DNA of 64,000 nt from the NCBI GenBank assembly GCA_026397915.1, contig JAPLTX010000019.1, positions 18,054 to 82,053 on the forward strand, in the 5' to 3' direction. The position numbers and the translations under genes were made by a program. The first letter of the stretch is position 1. Each line of letters begins with the position of its first letter. Positions 33,933 to 42,771 of this stretch are shown piece by piece. The notes under the pieces are model-generated. The model was not told where the DNA came from and made no database searches. It saw only the letters and a program-made list of their open reading frames with translations. The stretch is from Verrucomicrobiota bacterium (lineage in GTDB: Bacteria; Verrucomicrobiota; Verrucomicrobiia; CAIQCK01).

Positions 33933-35086
33933 TGAGCAGCCGCGCGCCATCGGTTTCTGCCGCGCCAGTGAGTTGTTTGCCGGCGGACAATAAACTGTTC
34001 GCTGGTCTGGACCGCGCCACGGCCGCCGCGTTTGCACAACAGTGTGTCCCGATGGACTGTCGTGTTGGCGAAGGCAAGGTCTTTGAAGAAGGCGCTGCCG
34101 GCCAATATCTCTATCTGGTGGAGTCCGGCCGCGTTCGTGTCTTCAAGTCCTTGCCGGATGGCGGCGAGGAAACACTGGGGCGCGTTGGGCCGGGCGATTA
34201 CTTCGGCGAGATGGCTTTTTTCGGCCACCACGCACGCTCGGCCAGCGCCGAGCCGGAAAGCGACTGCCGGCTTTGGCGCATGGATTTCGCGACCTTCGAG
34301 GCGTTGCTGCGCGCCGACCTCGGCGTCACGCGCAATTTGCTGGAGAACGCCAACGACCGCCTGCGCAGGACCGACGACCGCTACGTTGCCGAGCTTGTCC
34401 AGCGTGAGCGGTTCAGCGTCGTTGGCCGCATGGCCGCGTCCATCATCCACGACTTCAAGAACCCGATGGCCACGATTCGCGGGATGGCCGAGTGGGTGAA
34501 AGCCGAACATCCTGATCCCAACACCACCGAAAACGTCCAGATCATCGTGGACGAAGTGGACCGCCTCGTGGAAATGACGGCCGAGGTGCTCGACTATTGC
34601 CGCAGCAAGACTCAACTGAATCCGGAGCCGACGCAGCTTCACGTCTTTTTCCATGAAGCGCTGAAACCATTGCGGCTGGACTTCGAGCGGCGCGGCATCC
34701 GTCTGGAAACTCAAGTCCAACACACCGACGCCATTCCGTTGGATCGGCGGCGGTTCCAGCGTGTCATCTACAACCTTGCCATCAACGCTGCCGACGCGAT
34801 GTCCGGCGGCGGCGCGTTACGGTTTTGCGTGGCGCGCGAAGGCGATATGGTGCAGGTCGAAGTCGCCGACAGCGGCTGCGGCATTCCGCCAGAGTCACAG
34901 GAGAAAATCTGGCAACCCTTTGTGACGATGGGAAAGAAGCACGGCACCGGCCTCGGTTTGCCCATCGCCCGCAAGATCGTCGAAGACCACGGCGGCACCA
35001 TCAGCCTTCAAAGCGAGGTCGGCAGAGGCACGACCTTCACTATTCGATTGCCCATCCAAGGACGAGCGGCAAAAGCATCGGGATAG
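33932..35086 (+). CDS. Cyclic-nucleotide-binding-domain sensor histidine kinase
   Basis: 384 residues. Residues about 20-140 are a CRP-type cyclic nucleotide-binding domain (FEEGAAGQYLYLVESGRVRV, GPGDYFGEMAFFG). About 165-230 is the dimerisation/phosphoacceptor helix with H-box ASIIHDFKNPMATIRGMAEW, then the ATPase domain: N-box NLAINAADAM, G1 VADSGCGIPP, F-box WQPFVTMGKKHGTG and G2 GLGLPIARKIVEDHGG. There is no transmembrane segment, so it is cytosolic. No response regulator gene is adjacent. It is translationally coupled to the ACT protein before it. Confidence 0.88.
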   Translation: MSSRAPSVSAAPVSCLPADNKLFAGLDRATAAAFAQQCVPMDCRVGEGKVFEEGAAGQYLYLVESGRVRVFKSLPDGGEETLGRVGPGDYFGEMAFFGHHARSASAEPESDCRLWRMDFATFEALLRADLGVTRNLLENANDRLRRTDDRYVAELVQRERFSVVGRMAASIIHDFKNPMATIRGMAEWVKAEHPDPNTTENVQIIVDEVDRLVEMTAEVLDYCRSKTQLNPEPTQLHVFFHEALKPLRLDFERRGIRLETQVQHTDAIPLDRRRFQRVIYNLAINAADAMSGGGALRFCVAREGDMVQVEVADSGCGIPPESQEKIWQPFVTMGKKHGTGLGLPIARKIVEDHGGTISLQSEVGRGTTFTIRLPIQGRAAKASG

Positions 35087-35114
35087 TGAGATACAGCCAG
35101 CCCCCAAACCACGA

Positions 35115-35133
35115 GGTTCCCTGATCGGGAACC
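35115..35133. terminator. Hairpin between convergent genes
   Basis: GGTTCCC-TGATC-GGGAACC, a 7-bp stem with a 5-base loop, lies between the ends of the histidine kinase and SGNH genes. There is no T-tract on either side, so its strength is doubtful. Confidence 0.4.
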
Positions 35134-35161
35134 AACATCGAAGTCCGCTATTCGTGCGCCT

Positions 35162-36409
35162 TCAAGGAGAGCGGCTGTGTTTATCAGCCGGCGTGTTCTT
35201 GAGGAGAGGGTCGAGGACATTCTGCCGGAGCAGTTCGCCTACGACAAATTCGGAAATGAATGTGTAGGTCGTCTCGTTGTAATGGACATCGTCCCAGAAG
35301 TAGTCGAGCGTTTGCGGCACGGCTTGCGCCAGATCAATCAGTGCAACTCCCCGGGTCTTGGCGACATTCTTTGTGCAACTATTATAGGCTTTCATTCCTC
35401 GGGACGCTGTCGCGTAGCTCCATTTCTTCTTGGGTCCATACGCTTCCACGGCGACCATGTGCAACACTTTCTGTTCCTGCGGGCTCATGGCGTCTTTCAG
35501 GAGCGTCGGTTGTGTCATGAGCACGACGCGAGTGCCGTCTTTCTGCGCCAGATCGAGCAGTGTAGAGAGGTTTCGTTCAAACGAAACGAGTCCGGGAAAC
35601 TCATGGGTTTCGATGGTTTCGCGGGGCGTGGAATACCAGAGCCGCATGCTGCCAAACACTTCCCTGAGAAACCCTTTGTTGAGAATCAACCGGGTGACGG
35701 GTCCATAAAAATGGCCGTAATCCTCACGAAACGGCCCGTGGCTCAAGTAGCTGTGATCGGCATTCTGCAGTAGGTCGTTGATTGCGTGCATAACGATAAT
35801 GAGCCTGGGCTTGTAGTGTCGGAGGTTCGTCTCGTAGTTGATGAGGGTATGCAGTGATGTAAACCATTGCCGTCCGAGATTGTGAACTATGACATCTGTT
35901 CGCCCCGTCCGTTCTCGGAGCAACTTCTCGGTGCGTCCAACCCAGCCACCACCCTTCTTATCAGCATATTCAGTGGTCGAGCCGCCGAGACAGAAAATAT
36001 GAATTGCTGATGAATCCGCTGATGCCTGCTTCGGCAGGGGCGGGGTCAACTGAAGGTAGGGGTGGTAATACTTTATTTTCTGCTCAATATTGTTGTTCCG
36101 CGAATAGATGAAACTTCCTACCGGATACAACAGCAGCAAACTCGCCAAGGTCGAACCTGCCATAAGCAGCGCCTTGGTGGAAGACAGCCTGCCGGTCCTG
36201 ACCATTATGTAGATGAAAAGGATGCCGCCGCTGACAAGGGGCGTGGCGATTCGTGCGGCCCATACCAGCAACAGGACAAGACCTTCGCCAAACCGGTGGA
36301 AAGCATAGGGGTCAGGGTAATAAAAACCGGCGCAAAACCATGTCGCCGCGATTACAAACAGCAGTATAACGATGCCGTCGGTTACTGTTAGTTTATGATT
36401 CTGGTGCAT
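35162..36409 (-). CDS. Membrane-anchored SGNH/GDSL hydrolase
   Basis: 415 residues from the ATG at 36409 (codons upstream read as charged, non-membrane sequence). Three hydrophobic helices occupy about residues 10-120 (GIVILLFVIAATWFCAGFYY, PLVSGGILFIYIMV, MAGSTLASLLLLYPVGSFIY). The rest is an SGNH domain: block I IFCLGGSTTEYADKKGGGW with the Ser in GGST, block III IVMHAINDLL, and block V YFWDDVHYNETTY with the Asp/His pair. Such anchored SGNH enzymes often act as esterases or acyltransferases on envelope polysaccharides. Its codon use appears less GC-rich than neighbours, suggesting acquisition. Confidence 0.75.
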   Translation of the reverse strand: MHQNHKLTVTDGIVILLFVIAATWFCAGFYYPDPYAFHRFGEGLVLLLVWAARIATPLVSGGILFIYIMVRTGRLSSTKALLMAGSTLASLLLLYPVGSFIYSRNNNIEQKIKYYHPYLQLTPPLPKQASADSSAIHIFCLGGSTTEYADKKGGGWVGRTEKLLRERTGRTDVIVHNLGRQWFTSLHTLINYETNLRHYKPRLIIVMHAINDLLQNADHSYLSHGPFREDYGHFYGPVTRLILNKGFLREVFGSMRLWYSTPRETIETHEFPGLVSFERNLSTLLDLAQKDGTRVVLMTQPTLLKDAMSPQEQKVLHMVAVEAYGPKKKWSYATASRGMKAYNSCTKNVAKTRGVALIDLAQAVPQTLDYFWDDVHYNETTYTFISEFVVGELLRQNVLDPLLKNTPADKHSRSP

Positions 36410-36693
36410 GCGTTTGTTTCGAGCATTGCCACCGTCGCGCTTCTCTGTGTGGCTCGTTTGAACTCCGGCAGCAGTGTAAACCCTGCCGCCCGCATCACAA
36501 ACAGAAAATCTCCCCACCCCCCTTGGGCAATGTTGGTTTCGCCGTTTGCGACGCAGCGGTTGACCGCGACGACGGCGCTGCGCCGGTTCTTCAGCCACGA
36601 GCTTGAAATTGGCGTCGGTCTTGTCGCTGCAACGCCGCTGCAACGCTGCTTTCTGTGTCGGTATGTATCTATCCCGTCCGGTCTCTCAGATGC

Positions 36694-37386
36694 TCAATCT
36701 TGCGATAGAATCCGGTATCTCAAGAACAGTTCCTGCCCTTTGCGTTCGCAGCGCATCAGCTTTGCGTTGACGATGCGGCCACGCGCGAAGCCCGCGCCGT
36801 CCACCAGCGTCGGCGCGGTTGCGCCGCCGAAAACGCGCGGGCAGAGCGTGACGAACGCTTCGTCCACCGCGCGCGCAGCGAATAACGACCAGTTCAGGCT
36901 CGCGCCGCCCTCGCAAAGCAGCCGCTTCACCTTCCAGTCGCGCGCGAGAATGTCGAGCATCAGTGGCACATCCACGTCGCGTTTGCCGATGACGTAAACA
37001 TGCACGTCCGGCAAACGCGCCAACCGGTCGAGTTTGGCGCGCGGTGCACGGCGCGACGTGAAGATCAAGATCGGCGACACCTGCCGCTCGAAAGCGCGGA
37101 TATTTTCGCGGAAGGAGCCGTTGCCGCTGACGATCACGCGCAACGGATGCGGCGGCTGGCCACGGCGGATGCGCGGCCGTTGGAGTCGCTCGTCAGGGAT
37201 GCTGAGGCTGGTGCGGTCGGTCTCGGCGGTGCGCGCGCCGACCATGACGGCGTCGGCGGTGGCGCGGAGTTCGATCAGGTGACGTTTGTCGGCCGGGCTG
37301 GTCCAGTCGGTCGGCCGCCGCTCGACGGTGGATGTCTTGCCATCGAGCGTCATGGCCATGTTTATGAAAACGAAGGGCCGTTTCAT
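36694..37386 (-). CDS. RibD C-terminal domain (dihydrofolate-reductase-fold) reductase
   Basis: 230 residues. The start RPFVFINMAMTLDGKTSTVE and the segments LRATADAVMVGARTAETD, LLCEGGASLNWSLFAARAVDE and VFGGATAPTLVDG are those of the RibD_C/RibG reductase domain, which reduces the ribosyl side chain of a pyrimidine riboflavin precursor using NADPH. No deaminase domain is attached, so it is either a stand-alone reductase of the archaeal RIB7 type or a related DHFR-like enzyme. It ends 3 bases from the queA start-side end of the next gene's coding block, both on the minus strand. Confidence 0.8.
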   Translation of the reverse strand: MKRPFVFINMAMTLDGKTSTVERRPTDWTSPADKRHLIELRATADAVMVGARTAETDRTSLSIPDERLQRPRIRRGQPPHPLRVIVSGNGSFRENIRAFERQVSPILIFTSRRAPRAKLDRLARLPDVHVYVIGKRDVDVPLMLDILARDWKVKRLLCEGGASLNWSLFAARAVDEAFVTLCPRVFGGATAPTLVDGAGFARGRIVNAKLMRCERKGQELFLRYRILSQD

Positions 37387-37389
37387 TCA

Positions 37390-38454
37390 TCAAACGATTA
37401 ACATGCAATCGCCATAACTGTAAAACCGATATCGTTCCCGCACTGCCTCGGCGTAGGCACGCAGCATCGGCTCGCGGCCGGCGAAGGCGCTGACCAGCAT
37501 CAACAACGTCGAGCGTGGCAGGTGGAAGTTGGTCAACAACGCGTCGGCGACGCGGAACGAATATGGCGGGTAGATGAAAATGTCGGTCTCCCCGGCACCG
37601 GCGCGGACACGGCCTTCGGTGTCGGCGACGGATTCGAGCGCGCGGACAGTGGTGGTGCCGACGCAGACGACGCGGCGGCCGTCGCGTTTGGCGGCGTTGA
37701 CGGCGGCGGCGGTGTCGGGCGGAATGTCGAACCGCTCGATGTGCATCGTGTGTTGCTCAATCTCGTCGGTGGCGACCGGCTTGAACGTGCCGGGGCCGAC
37801 GTGCAACGCGAGCCGATGCACCAGCACGCCGCGTTGGGCGAGCGCCTCGAATGTGCGCGGTGTGAAGTGTAGGCCGGCGGTCGGCGCGGCGACGGCGCCG
37901 GGCTGGCGGGCAAAAACGGTCTGGTAACGTTCGCGGTCGGCGGGAACGTCTTTGCCGTGGCGGATGTAGGGCGGCAGCGGCACGTGGCCGACGCGTTGCA
38001 GCGCAGCAAACAGGTCGTCGGTGCCGGTGAAGCGAACGACGACCTCGCCGCCTTCGCGTTTGGCTTCGACAGTGGCGCGGAGAGGCTCTGATTTCTGATT
38101 TCTGATTTCTAATTTCTGATTCTCGGCGAAGAATATCTCGGTTCCTTCCCGGAGTCGCTTCACCGGCCGGGCGAGGACAAGCCAGCGGAAGGCGGAGAGT
38201 TCCTCGATCAGCAACAGTTCGACTTCGCCACCGGTCGGTTTGTGGCCGATGAGGCGGGCAGGAATGACCTTGGTGTCATTGAGAACGAGGACTTCGCCGG
38301 CGCGCAGGCGTTGCGGAAATGCGGTGAATTGCTGGTGACGGATGACCCTGCTGGCGCGATCCAACACAAGCATGCGGGCGGCGTCCCGGTCGGGCAACGG
38401 CTGTTGCGCGATCAGTTCGGACGGCAGCGCGTAGTCAAAGTCGGCAGTTTTCAT
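37390..38454 (-). CDS. queA: tRNA preQ1(34) S-adenosylmethionine ribosyltransferase-isomerase
   Basis: 354 residues from the ATG at 38454. It transfers and isomerises ribose from SAM onto preQ1 in tRNA to make epoxyqueuosine. Motifs: ADFDYALPSELIAQQPLPDR, EVLVLNDTKVIPARLIG, VPLPPYIRH, GAVAAPTAGLHFT, LHVGPGTFKPV, VVCVGTTTVRALES and LLTNFHLPRSTLLMLVSAF. About residues 110-122 (ENQKLEIRNQKSE) are an in-frame insert encoded by tandem TGATTTC-type repeats, placed in a loop between conserved strands. The other queuosine genes are not in this window. Confidence 0.94.
   Translation of the reverse strand: MKTADFDYALPSELIAQQPLPDRDAARMLVLDRASRVIRHQQFTAFPQRLRAGEVLVLNDTKVIPARLIGHKPTGGEVELLLIEELSAFRWLVLARPVKRLREGTEIFFAENQKLEIRNQKSEPLRATVEAKREGGEVVVRFTGTDDLFAALQRVGHVPLPPYIRHGKDVPADRERYQTVFARQPGAVAAPTAGLHFTPRTFEALAQRGVLVHRLALHVGPGTFKPVATDEIEQHTMHIERFDIPPDTAAAVNAAKRDGRRVVCVGTTTVRALESVADTEGRVRAGAGETDIFIYPPYSFRVADALLTNFHLPRSTLLMLVSAFAGREPMLRAYAEAVRERYRFYSYGDCMLIV
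38088..38125. repeat. In-frame TGATTTC tandem repeat within queA
   Basis: Four to five copies of a 7-base TGATTTC/TAATTTC unit in a row, in the part of queA that encodes a surface loop. Confidence 0.75.
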
Positions 38455-38651
38455 CACTTGCGCCTTTCTTTTAACCACCCCGCGCAAAATTCGCCAGCCC
38501 TCATCGGTTCGCCAAGCGCAAACAAGCTTGGCACCGGCGTTGCTTGATAATTTGCCGAACGCGAATTTGGTCTGTCGAGACAACAAAACTGAAACTGAAA
38601 CGTGTGTAAACGCAGTCGCGAGCGAAGCTCCCGATCAAAGCAAGGAACAAG

Positions 38652-40172
38652 ATGAAACGAACCTGTCTAAAACGACTTATTGCCAAACGGATGCTGCTAC
38701 GCGGTGGGCTGGCGGCGCTTTTGGTGAGCGTAACCAGCCTGTCGTGGGCGGCGGACCCAACACCCGCAGCTCCGGCCGCGCCCAAGAAACCCGAGCCAAC
38801 ACTGGAGCAACGCATCGGTTCGCTGGAAGCTTATATCAATAACGGCGACCCCACGGCATCGCTGAAAGACAAGGACGGCAAGATTCCCGACGGGTTGGCG
38901 ACGCCGACCTCGGCGACTGCCGGCCCCGGCCACAACGGCTGGATGATGACCAGTTCGGCGCTTGTGCTGTTCATGACGCTGCCGGGTTTGGCGCTGTTCT
39001 ACGGCGGTCTGGTTCGCAAGAAGAACGTGCTGTCGGTGCTGGCTCAATGTCTTGGCATCGCGGGATTGGTAACGATCCTCTGGTGGCTGTGCGGCTACAG
39101 CTTGGTGTTTGCGAGCGGCGGCCCGATCTTCGGCAGCTTGACGAAGTTCGCGTTCCTGAAAGGCGTGGATTCTGCTCCGAACACCGACTACTCCTTCTGG
39201 GTGTCGCACAATGTCTTCTCGATGTATCAGATGATGTTCGCAATCATCACGCCGGCGCTGATTGTTGGCGCGATTGCAGAACGCATGAAGTTCGGCGCGA
39301 TCATTGCGTTTGTGACGGCGTGGATGTTCATCGTTTATTTCCCGCTCGCCCACATGGTGTGGGGCATTGACGGGCTGATGAACGGCGTCTGGAACGCGAA
39401 GGCCACGATCAAGGCGATTGACTTCGCTGGCGGCACGGTGGTGCACATGTCGAGCGGCTGGTCGGCACTGATCCTGTGCATGATCCTCGGCCCGCGCGTC
39501 GGGTTCGGGAAGGAAAAGATGCCGCCGCACAGCATGGTGCTTTGCATGGTCGGCACCGGCATGTTGTGGGTGGGCTGGTATGGTTTCAACGCCGGCAGCG
39601 CGGTGGCTGCGGATGGTGTCGCGGCCAACGCGTTCATGACCACCACGCTCGCGACGGCGGTCGCCTGCTTCACGTGGGCGGCGGCGGAGTGGATCCTGAA
39701 AGGCACTCCCAGCGTGCTCGGCTATTGTTCGGGCGCGGTGGCGGGCCTGGTCGTGATCACACCAGCTTGCGGTTTCGTGAACCCGACGGGTGCCGTGATC
39801 ATCGGCCTAGCGGCCGGGTTAATCCCATTTCTCGCGTGCTACAAGCTGAAGAACTGGCTCGGCTATGACGACGCGTTGGACACCTTCGGCGTGCATGCGG
39901 TTGGCGGCACCTTGGGCGCGTTCCTGACCGGCGTGCTGGCCGTGTTGGACGTGAACGCGAACCTGGCCACAAACCTGAAAGACATCGTCGGCCACACGCT
40001 CTGGCTGGAGCAACTGAAAGCCATTGGCCTGACGCTCGTTTTGGCAGTTGTCGGAACAACGATTATCGCTTATACCGTTAAGGCGGTGATTGGCCTGCGT
40101 CCCGCGCCGGATCAAGAGCGCGAGGGTTTGGACATCACCGACCACGGCGAAGAAGGTTACAACTTGCTCTAA
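38652..40172 (+). CDS. amt: Ammonium transporter
   Basis: 506 residues. A signal-like N-terminus (LAALLVSVTSLSWAADP) and an Ala/Pro-rich extracellular extension precede an 11-helix Amt core: MTLPGLALFYGGLVRKKNVL, FAIITPALIVGAIAERMKFG, PLAHMVWG, DFAGGTVVHMSSGWSALIL and DTFGVHAVGGTLGAFLTG, which carry the twin pore His and Phe gate residues. It imports ammonium and is linked to a PII gene 30 bases downstream, the classical amt-glnK pair. AAGGAACAAG upstream provides a ribosome-binding site. No sigma-54 site is obvious upstream. Confidence 0.94.
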   Translation: MKRTCLKRLIAKRMLLRGGLAALLVSVTSLSWAADPTPAAPAAPKKPEPTLEQRIGSLEAYINNGDPTASLKDKDGKIPDGLATPTSATAGPGHNGWMMTSSALVLFMTLPGLALFYGGLVRKKNVLSVLAQCLGIAGLVTILWWLCGYSLVFASGGPIFGSLTKFAFLKGVDSAPNTDYSFWVSHNVFSMYQMMFAIITPALIVGAIAERMKFGAIIAFVTAWMFIVYFPLAHMVWGIDGLMNGVWNAKATIKAIDFAGGTVVHMSSGWSALILCMILGPRVGFGKEKMPPHSMVLCMVGTGMLWVGWYGFNAGSAVAADGVAANAFMTTTLATAVACFTWAAAEWILKGTPSVLGYCSGAVAGLVVITPACGFVNPTGAVIIGLAAGLIPFLACYKLKNWLGYDDALDTFGVHAVGGTLGAFLTGVLAVLDVNANLATNLKDIVGHTLWLEQLKAIGLTLVLAVVGTTIIAYTVKAVIGLRPAPDQEREGLDITDHGEEGYNLL

Positions 40173-40541
<369 letters not shown>

Positions 40542-40589
40542 CCAGAACCGGGCGGTTTCGTCCGCTCGACCAATCTGAGGTAGTCATGG

Positions 40590-40617
40590 AGTGGCGTCTC
40601 TTCATCGGGACGCCACT
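40590..40617. terminator. Hairpin terminator between glnK and the APC permease gene
   Basis: AGTGGCGTC / GACGCCACT stem with a 10-base loop, followed on the plus strand by TCGTATTTCTGTT. It lies between convergent genes and may serve both. Confidence 0.65.
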
Positions 40618-40651
40618 TCGTATTTCTGTTAGGCGTCGTGGGCGGCACTGC

Positions 40652-42469
40652 TCAGCCGAAGATCAGCAGATGGATGTTCGACGGCAACTGATGCGCCACC
40701 TTGCCGATCACGTCGCCCTTGAGCAGGTTGACGATCCGGCTACGCTGAGTGCCTCCCATGATGAGATACTCCACACCCAGCGTCGCAGCGAGATCGAGGA
40801 TGATCGGCGCGGGATCGTCACTGGTGGTGTAAACCGGCAGCACTTGAACGCCGCTTTTGGCGCCGGCCTCGCGGGTTGCCTTGAAAATCTCCACCGCGTC
40901 CTTGTCATCGCGCCAATGCGACTCCGTCGGAATCGTGACGGCGATTTCACGCACGTAGAGCACGTAGAGCACGTGCCGGCGCAACGCGGCCTCCTCAATG
41001 GCGAACTTCAGCACGTCGGTCACGCCACGCGCCGCGACCAGAATCGCTCCCGTCGCCGACATTGTGGCCGATTCGCCCGTTGGCAGGACCGGTTCCAGCA
41101 CCGGGATTCCGTCCGTTGCTGTATCAAAACCAAAAGGCGCGGTTGACGCAGGGCCTTTGACCCAGCGGCTGGTCATCAGAAGACCGATGCCCACGACCAG
41201 CGCAGCGAAGAGCAGCGCATAAGGCTTCGTGATGGCGATGGTCAGCCAGATGGCCGCCAACACCAACGTTGTGCCGCCCACCAGCACCCGCTCCCACAGT
41301 TTCATGGGCAACTTGAAGTCGAGTGCTGTTGATCCCAAGAACACCGCGATGGCCCCCACCACGCCAATGGCATACAACGCCGCCAATCCCTCAATGGCGC
41401 CGACGCCGTCCAACACCAGCAACGCCACCATGGTGGCGATCAAGAGCGGAATCCACGGCACGCCGAACCGGTTCAGGCTGGTGAAATGCCGCGGCAGTTC
41501 ATCATCGTGCGCCATCATGTAGATCACGCTGACCAGGCCAACGATGGCGGTGTTGGTGGCCGACAGCAGCAAGAACCCGAACACCAGACCGACAGCCCAC
41601 GCCAGCCAGTTGCCCGCGAAGATCTCGGCCATGTAACGCAGCATCGAGGCTTCCAGTTCGCGATGTTGGGGATTGGTGACGTGGTCGGGAGCGAGCACGT
41701 GACCGTTCTGCACCACCAGCCCCGGCAGCGCATTCATGGCCAGCGCAAACAGCGCCGTGAAGAAACACACCTCCAACAGCACCGGCCAGATGGTCCGCTT
41801 CACCGTCCGATCAATCGTCGGCGCGCCCGGCCCGCTCGCGTGCGTTTCCATCACGCCGGTCATGTTGGCCACGGTTTCCACACCTGAGAGCGTCAAGATC
41901 AGGCCGACGGCGACCACCCAGTTGCTGCCAAACCCGCCGCGCGGCGGGCCTATCTGGCTGATGGCCGTGCCCAGATGGGGCACACAAAAGACGCCGAGCA
42001 CCACCACGACCACCAAGGTTGGCAGCGCCAGCAAGAACGCAATGCTCCCGCTGTGTTTCGGCCCGAAGAAGTTGATCGCGCCGATGAAGAAGATCGCCAG
42101 CACGGCCCAACGCACCGGTTCGTGCACGCCGAAATAGTGAAACGCGTCGAGGCAACTCAGCGAGGCCGTCACGATGTAGTCGCCGCACAGCAACAAGCCG
42201 CCGATCATCGCCAGCCATTTCGAGTGCGCTTTGGCGCTGGAATAGACGCCGCCGCCGTCAGGGTAGTATTTGCAGACCCGGCTGTAGTTGAACCCAACAA
42301 TCGCTGTCAGGATACAGACTGCCACCACAGGCCAAAACCCGGCGTAGCCGGCCAATACAAAGGCCATGCCGACGACATAGGCCTTGCTGGTGCCCCAATC
42401 GCCATAAAGAATGGCCGCAGAGCGCAACCAGTTTACGTTGCGCGGGCGGCGGATACCTAGCGTTGCCAT
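40652..42469 (-). CDS. APC-superfamily permease with C-terminal UspA domain
   Basis: 605 residues. About the first 430 residues hold twelve hydrophobic helices of an amino acid-polyamine-cation type transporter (GDWGTSKAYVVGMAFVLAGY, LTLSGVETVANMTGVMETHA, LLLSATNTAIVGLVSVIYMM). After a short linker, about residues 465-605 form a universal stress protein domain (ATGAILVAARG, then the nucleotide-loop pattern MGGTQRSRIVNLLKGDVIGK and NIHLLIFG at the end). The UspA tail probably binds ATP or a cyclic nucleotide and gates the transporter. The substrate is unknown. A CACGTAGAG tandem (40951-40968) is read as VLYVLYV. Confidence 0.85.
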   Translation of the reverse strand: MATLGIRRPRNVNWLRSAAILYGDWGTSKAYVVGMAFVLAGYAGFWPVVAVCILTAIVGFNYSRVCKYYPDGGGVYSSAKAHSKWLAMIGGLLLCGDYIVTASLSCLDAFHYFGVHEPVRWAVLAIFFIGAINFFGPKHSGSIAFLLALPTLVVVVVLGVFCVPHLGTAISQIGPPRGGFGSNWVVAVGLILTLSGVETVANMTGVMETHASGPGAPTIDRTVKRTIWPVLLEVCFFTALFALAMNALPGLVVQNGHVLAPDHVTNPQHRELEASMLRYMAEIFAGNWLAWAVGLVFGFLLLSATNTAIVGLVSVIYMMAHDDELPRHFTSLNRFGVPWIPLLIATMVALLVLDGVGAIEGLAALYAIGVVGAIAVFLGSTALDFKLPMKLWERVLVGGTTLVLAAIWLTIAITKPYALLFAALVVGIGLLMTSRWVKGPASTAPFGFDTATDGIPVLEPVLPTGESATMSATGAILVAARGVTDVLKFAIEEAALRRHVLYVLYVREIAVTIPTESHWRDDKDAVEIFKATREAGAKSGVQVLPVYTTSDDPAPIILDLAATLGVEYLIMGGTQRSRIVNLLKGDVIGKVAHQLPSNIHLLIFG

Positions 42470-42496
42470 GGCGAATTCATCAAAATCAACAGCCGC

Positions 42497-42712
42497 TCAC
42501 TGCCGGCGGAACAGCCACGCCAGCAACGTGAGCAACAGGCTGACGATGATGCAGGTGGCCAGTGGAAAGTAAAAGCGGAAATTCGGCCGTTCGACCGTGA
42601 TGTCCCCCGGCAGCCGTCCTAGCCACGGCACTTTCGGCCCCAGCCAGAGCAACGCGCCAACAGCGGCCATCGCTAACCCAGCCAGCACCAACATCTTTCC
42701 AACATCACTCAT
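42497..42712 (-). CDS. DUF2905 family small membrane protein
   Basis: 71 residues from the ATG at 42712. It has two transmembrane helices: MLVLAGLAMAAVGALLWLG and FYFPLATCIIVSLLLTLLAW. The signature between them, PWLGRLPGDITVERPNFRFY, is that of DUF2905, a short protein family found in many bacteria with no assigned function. It stands 27 bases before the APC permease gene's stop on the same strand. Confidence 0.85.
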   Translation of the reverse strand: MSDVGKMLVLAGLAMAAVGALLWLGPKVPWLGRLPGDITVERPNFRFYFPLATCIIVSLLLTLLAWLFRRQ

Positions 42713-42771
42713 TCCGGCAAATCCTACCGACCTTGCTGCTGCTGCGCAAGACGCCCAAGACTCAGATTGGC

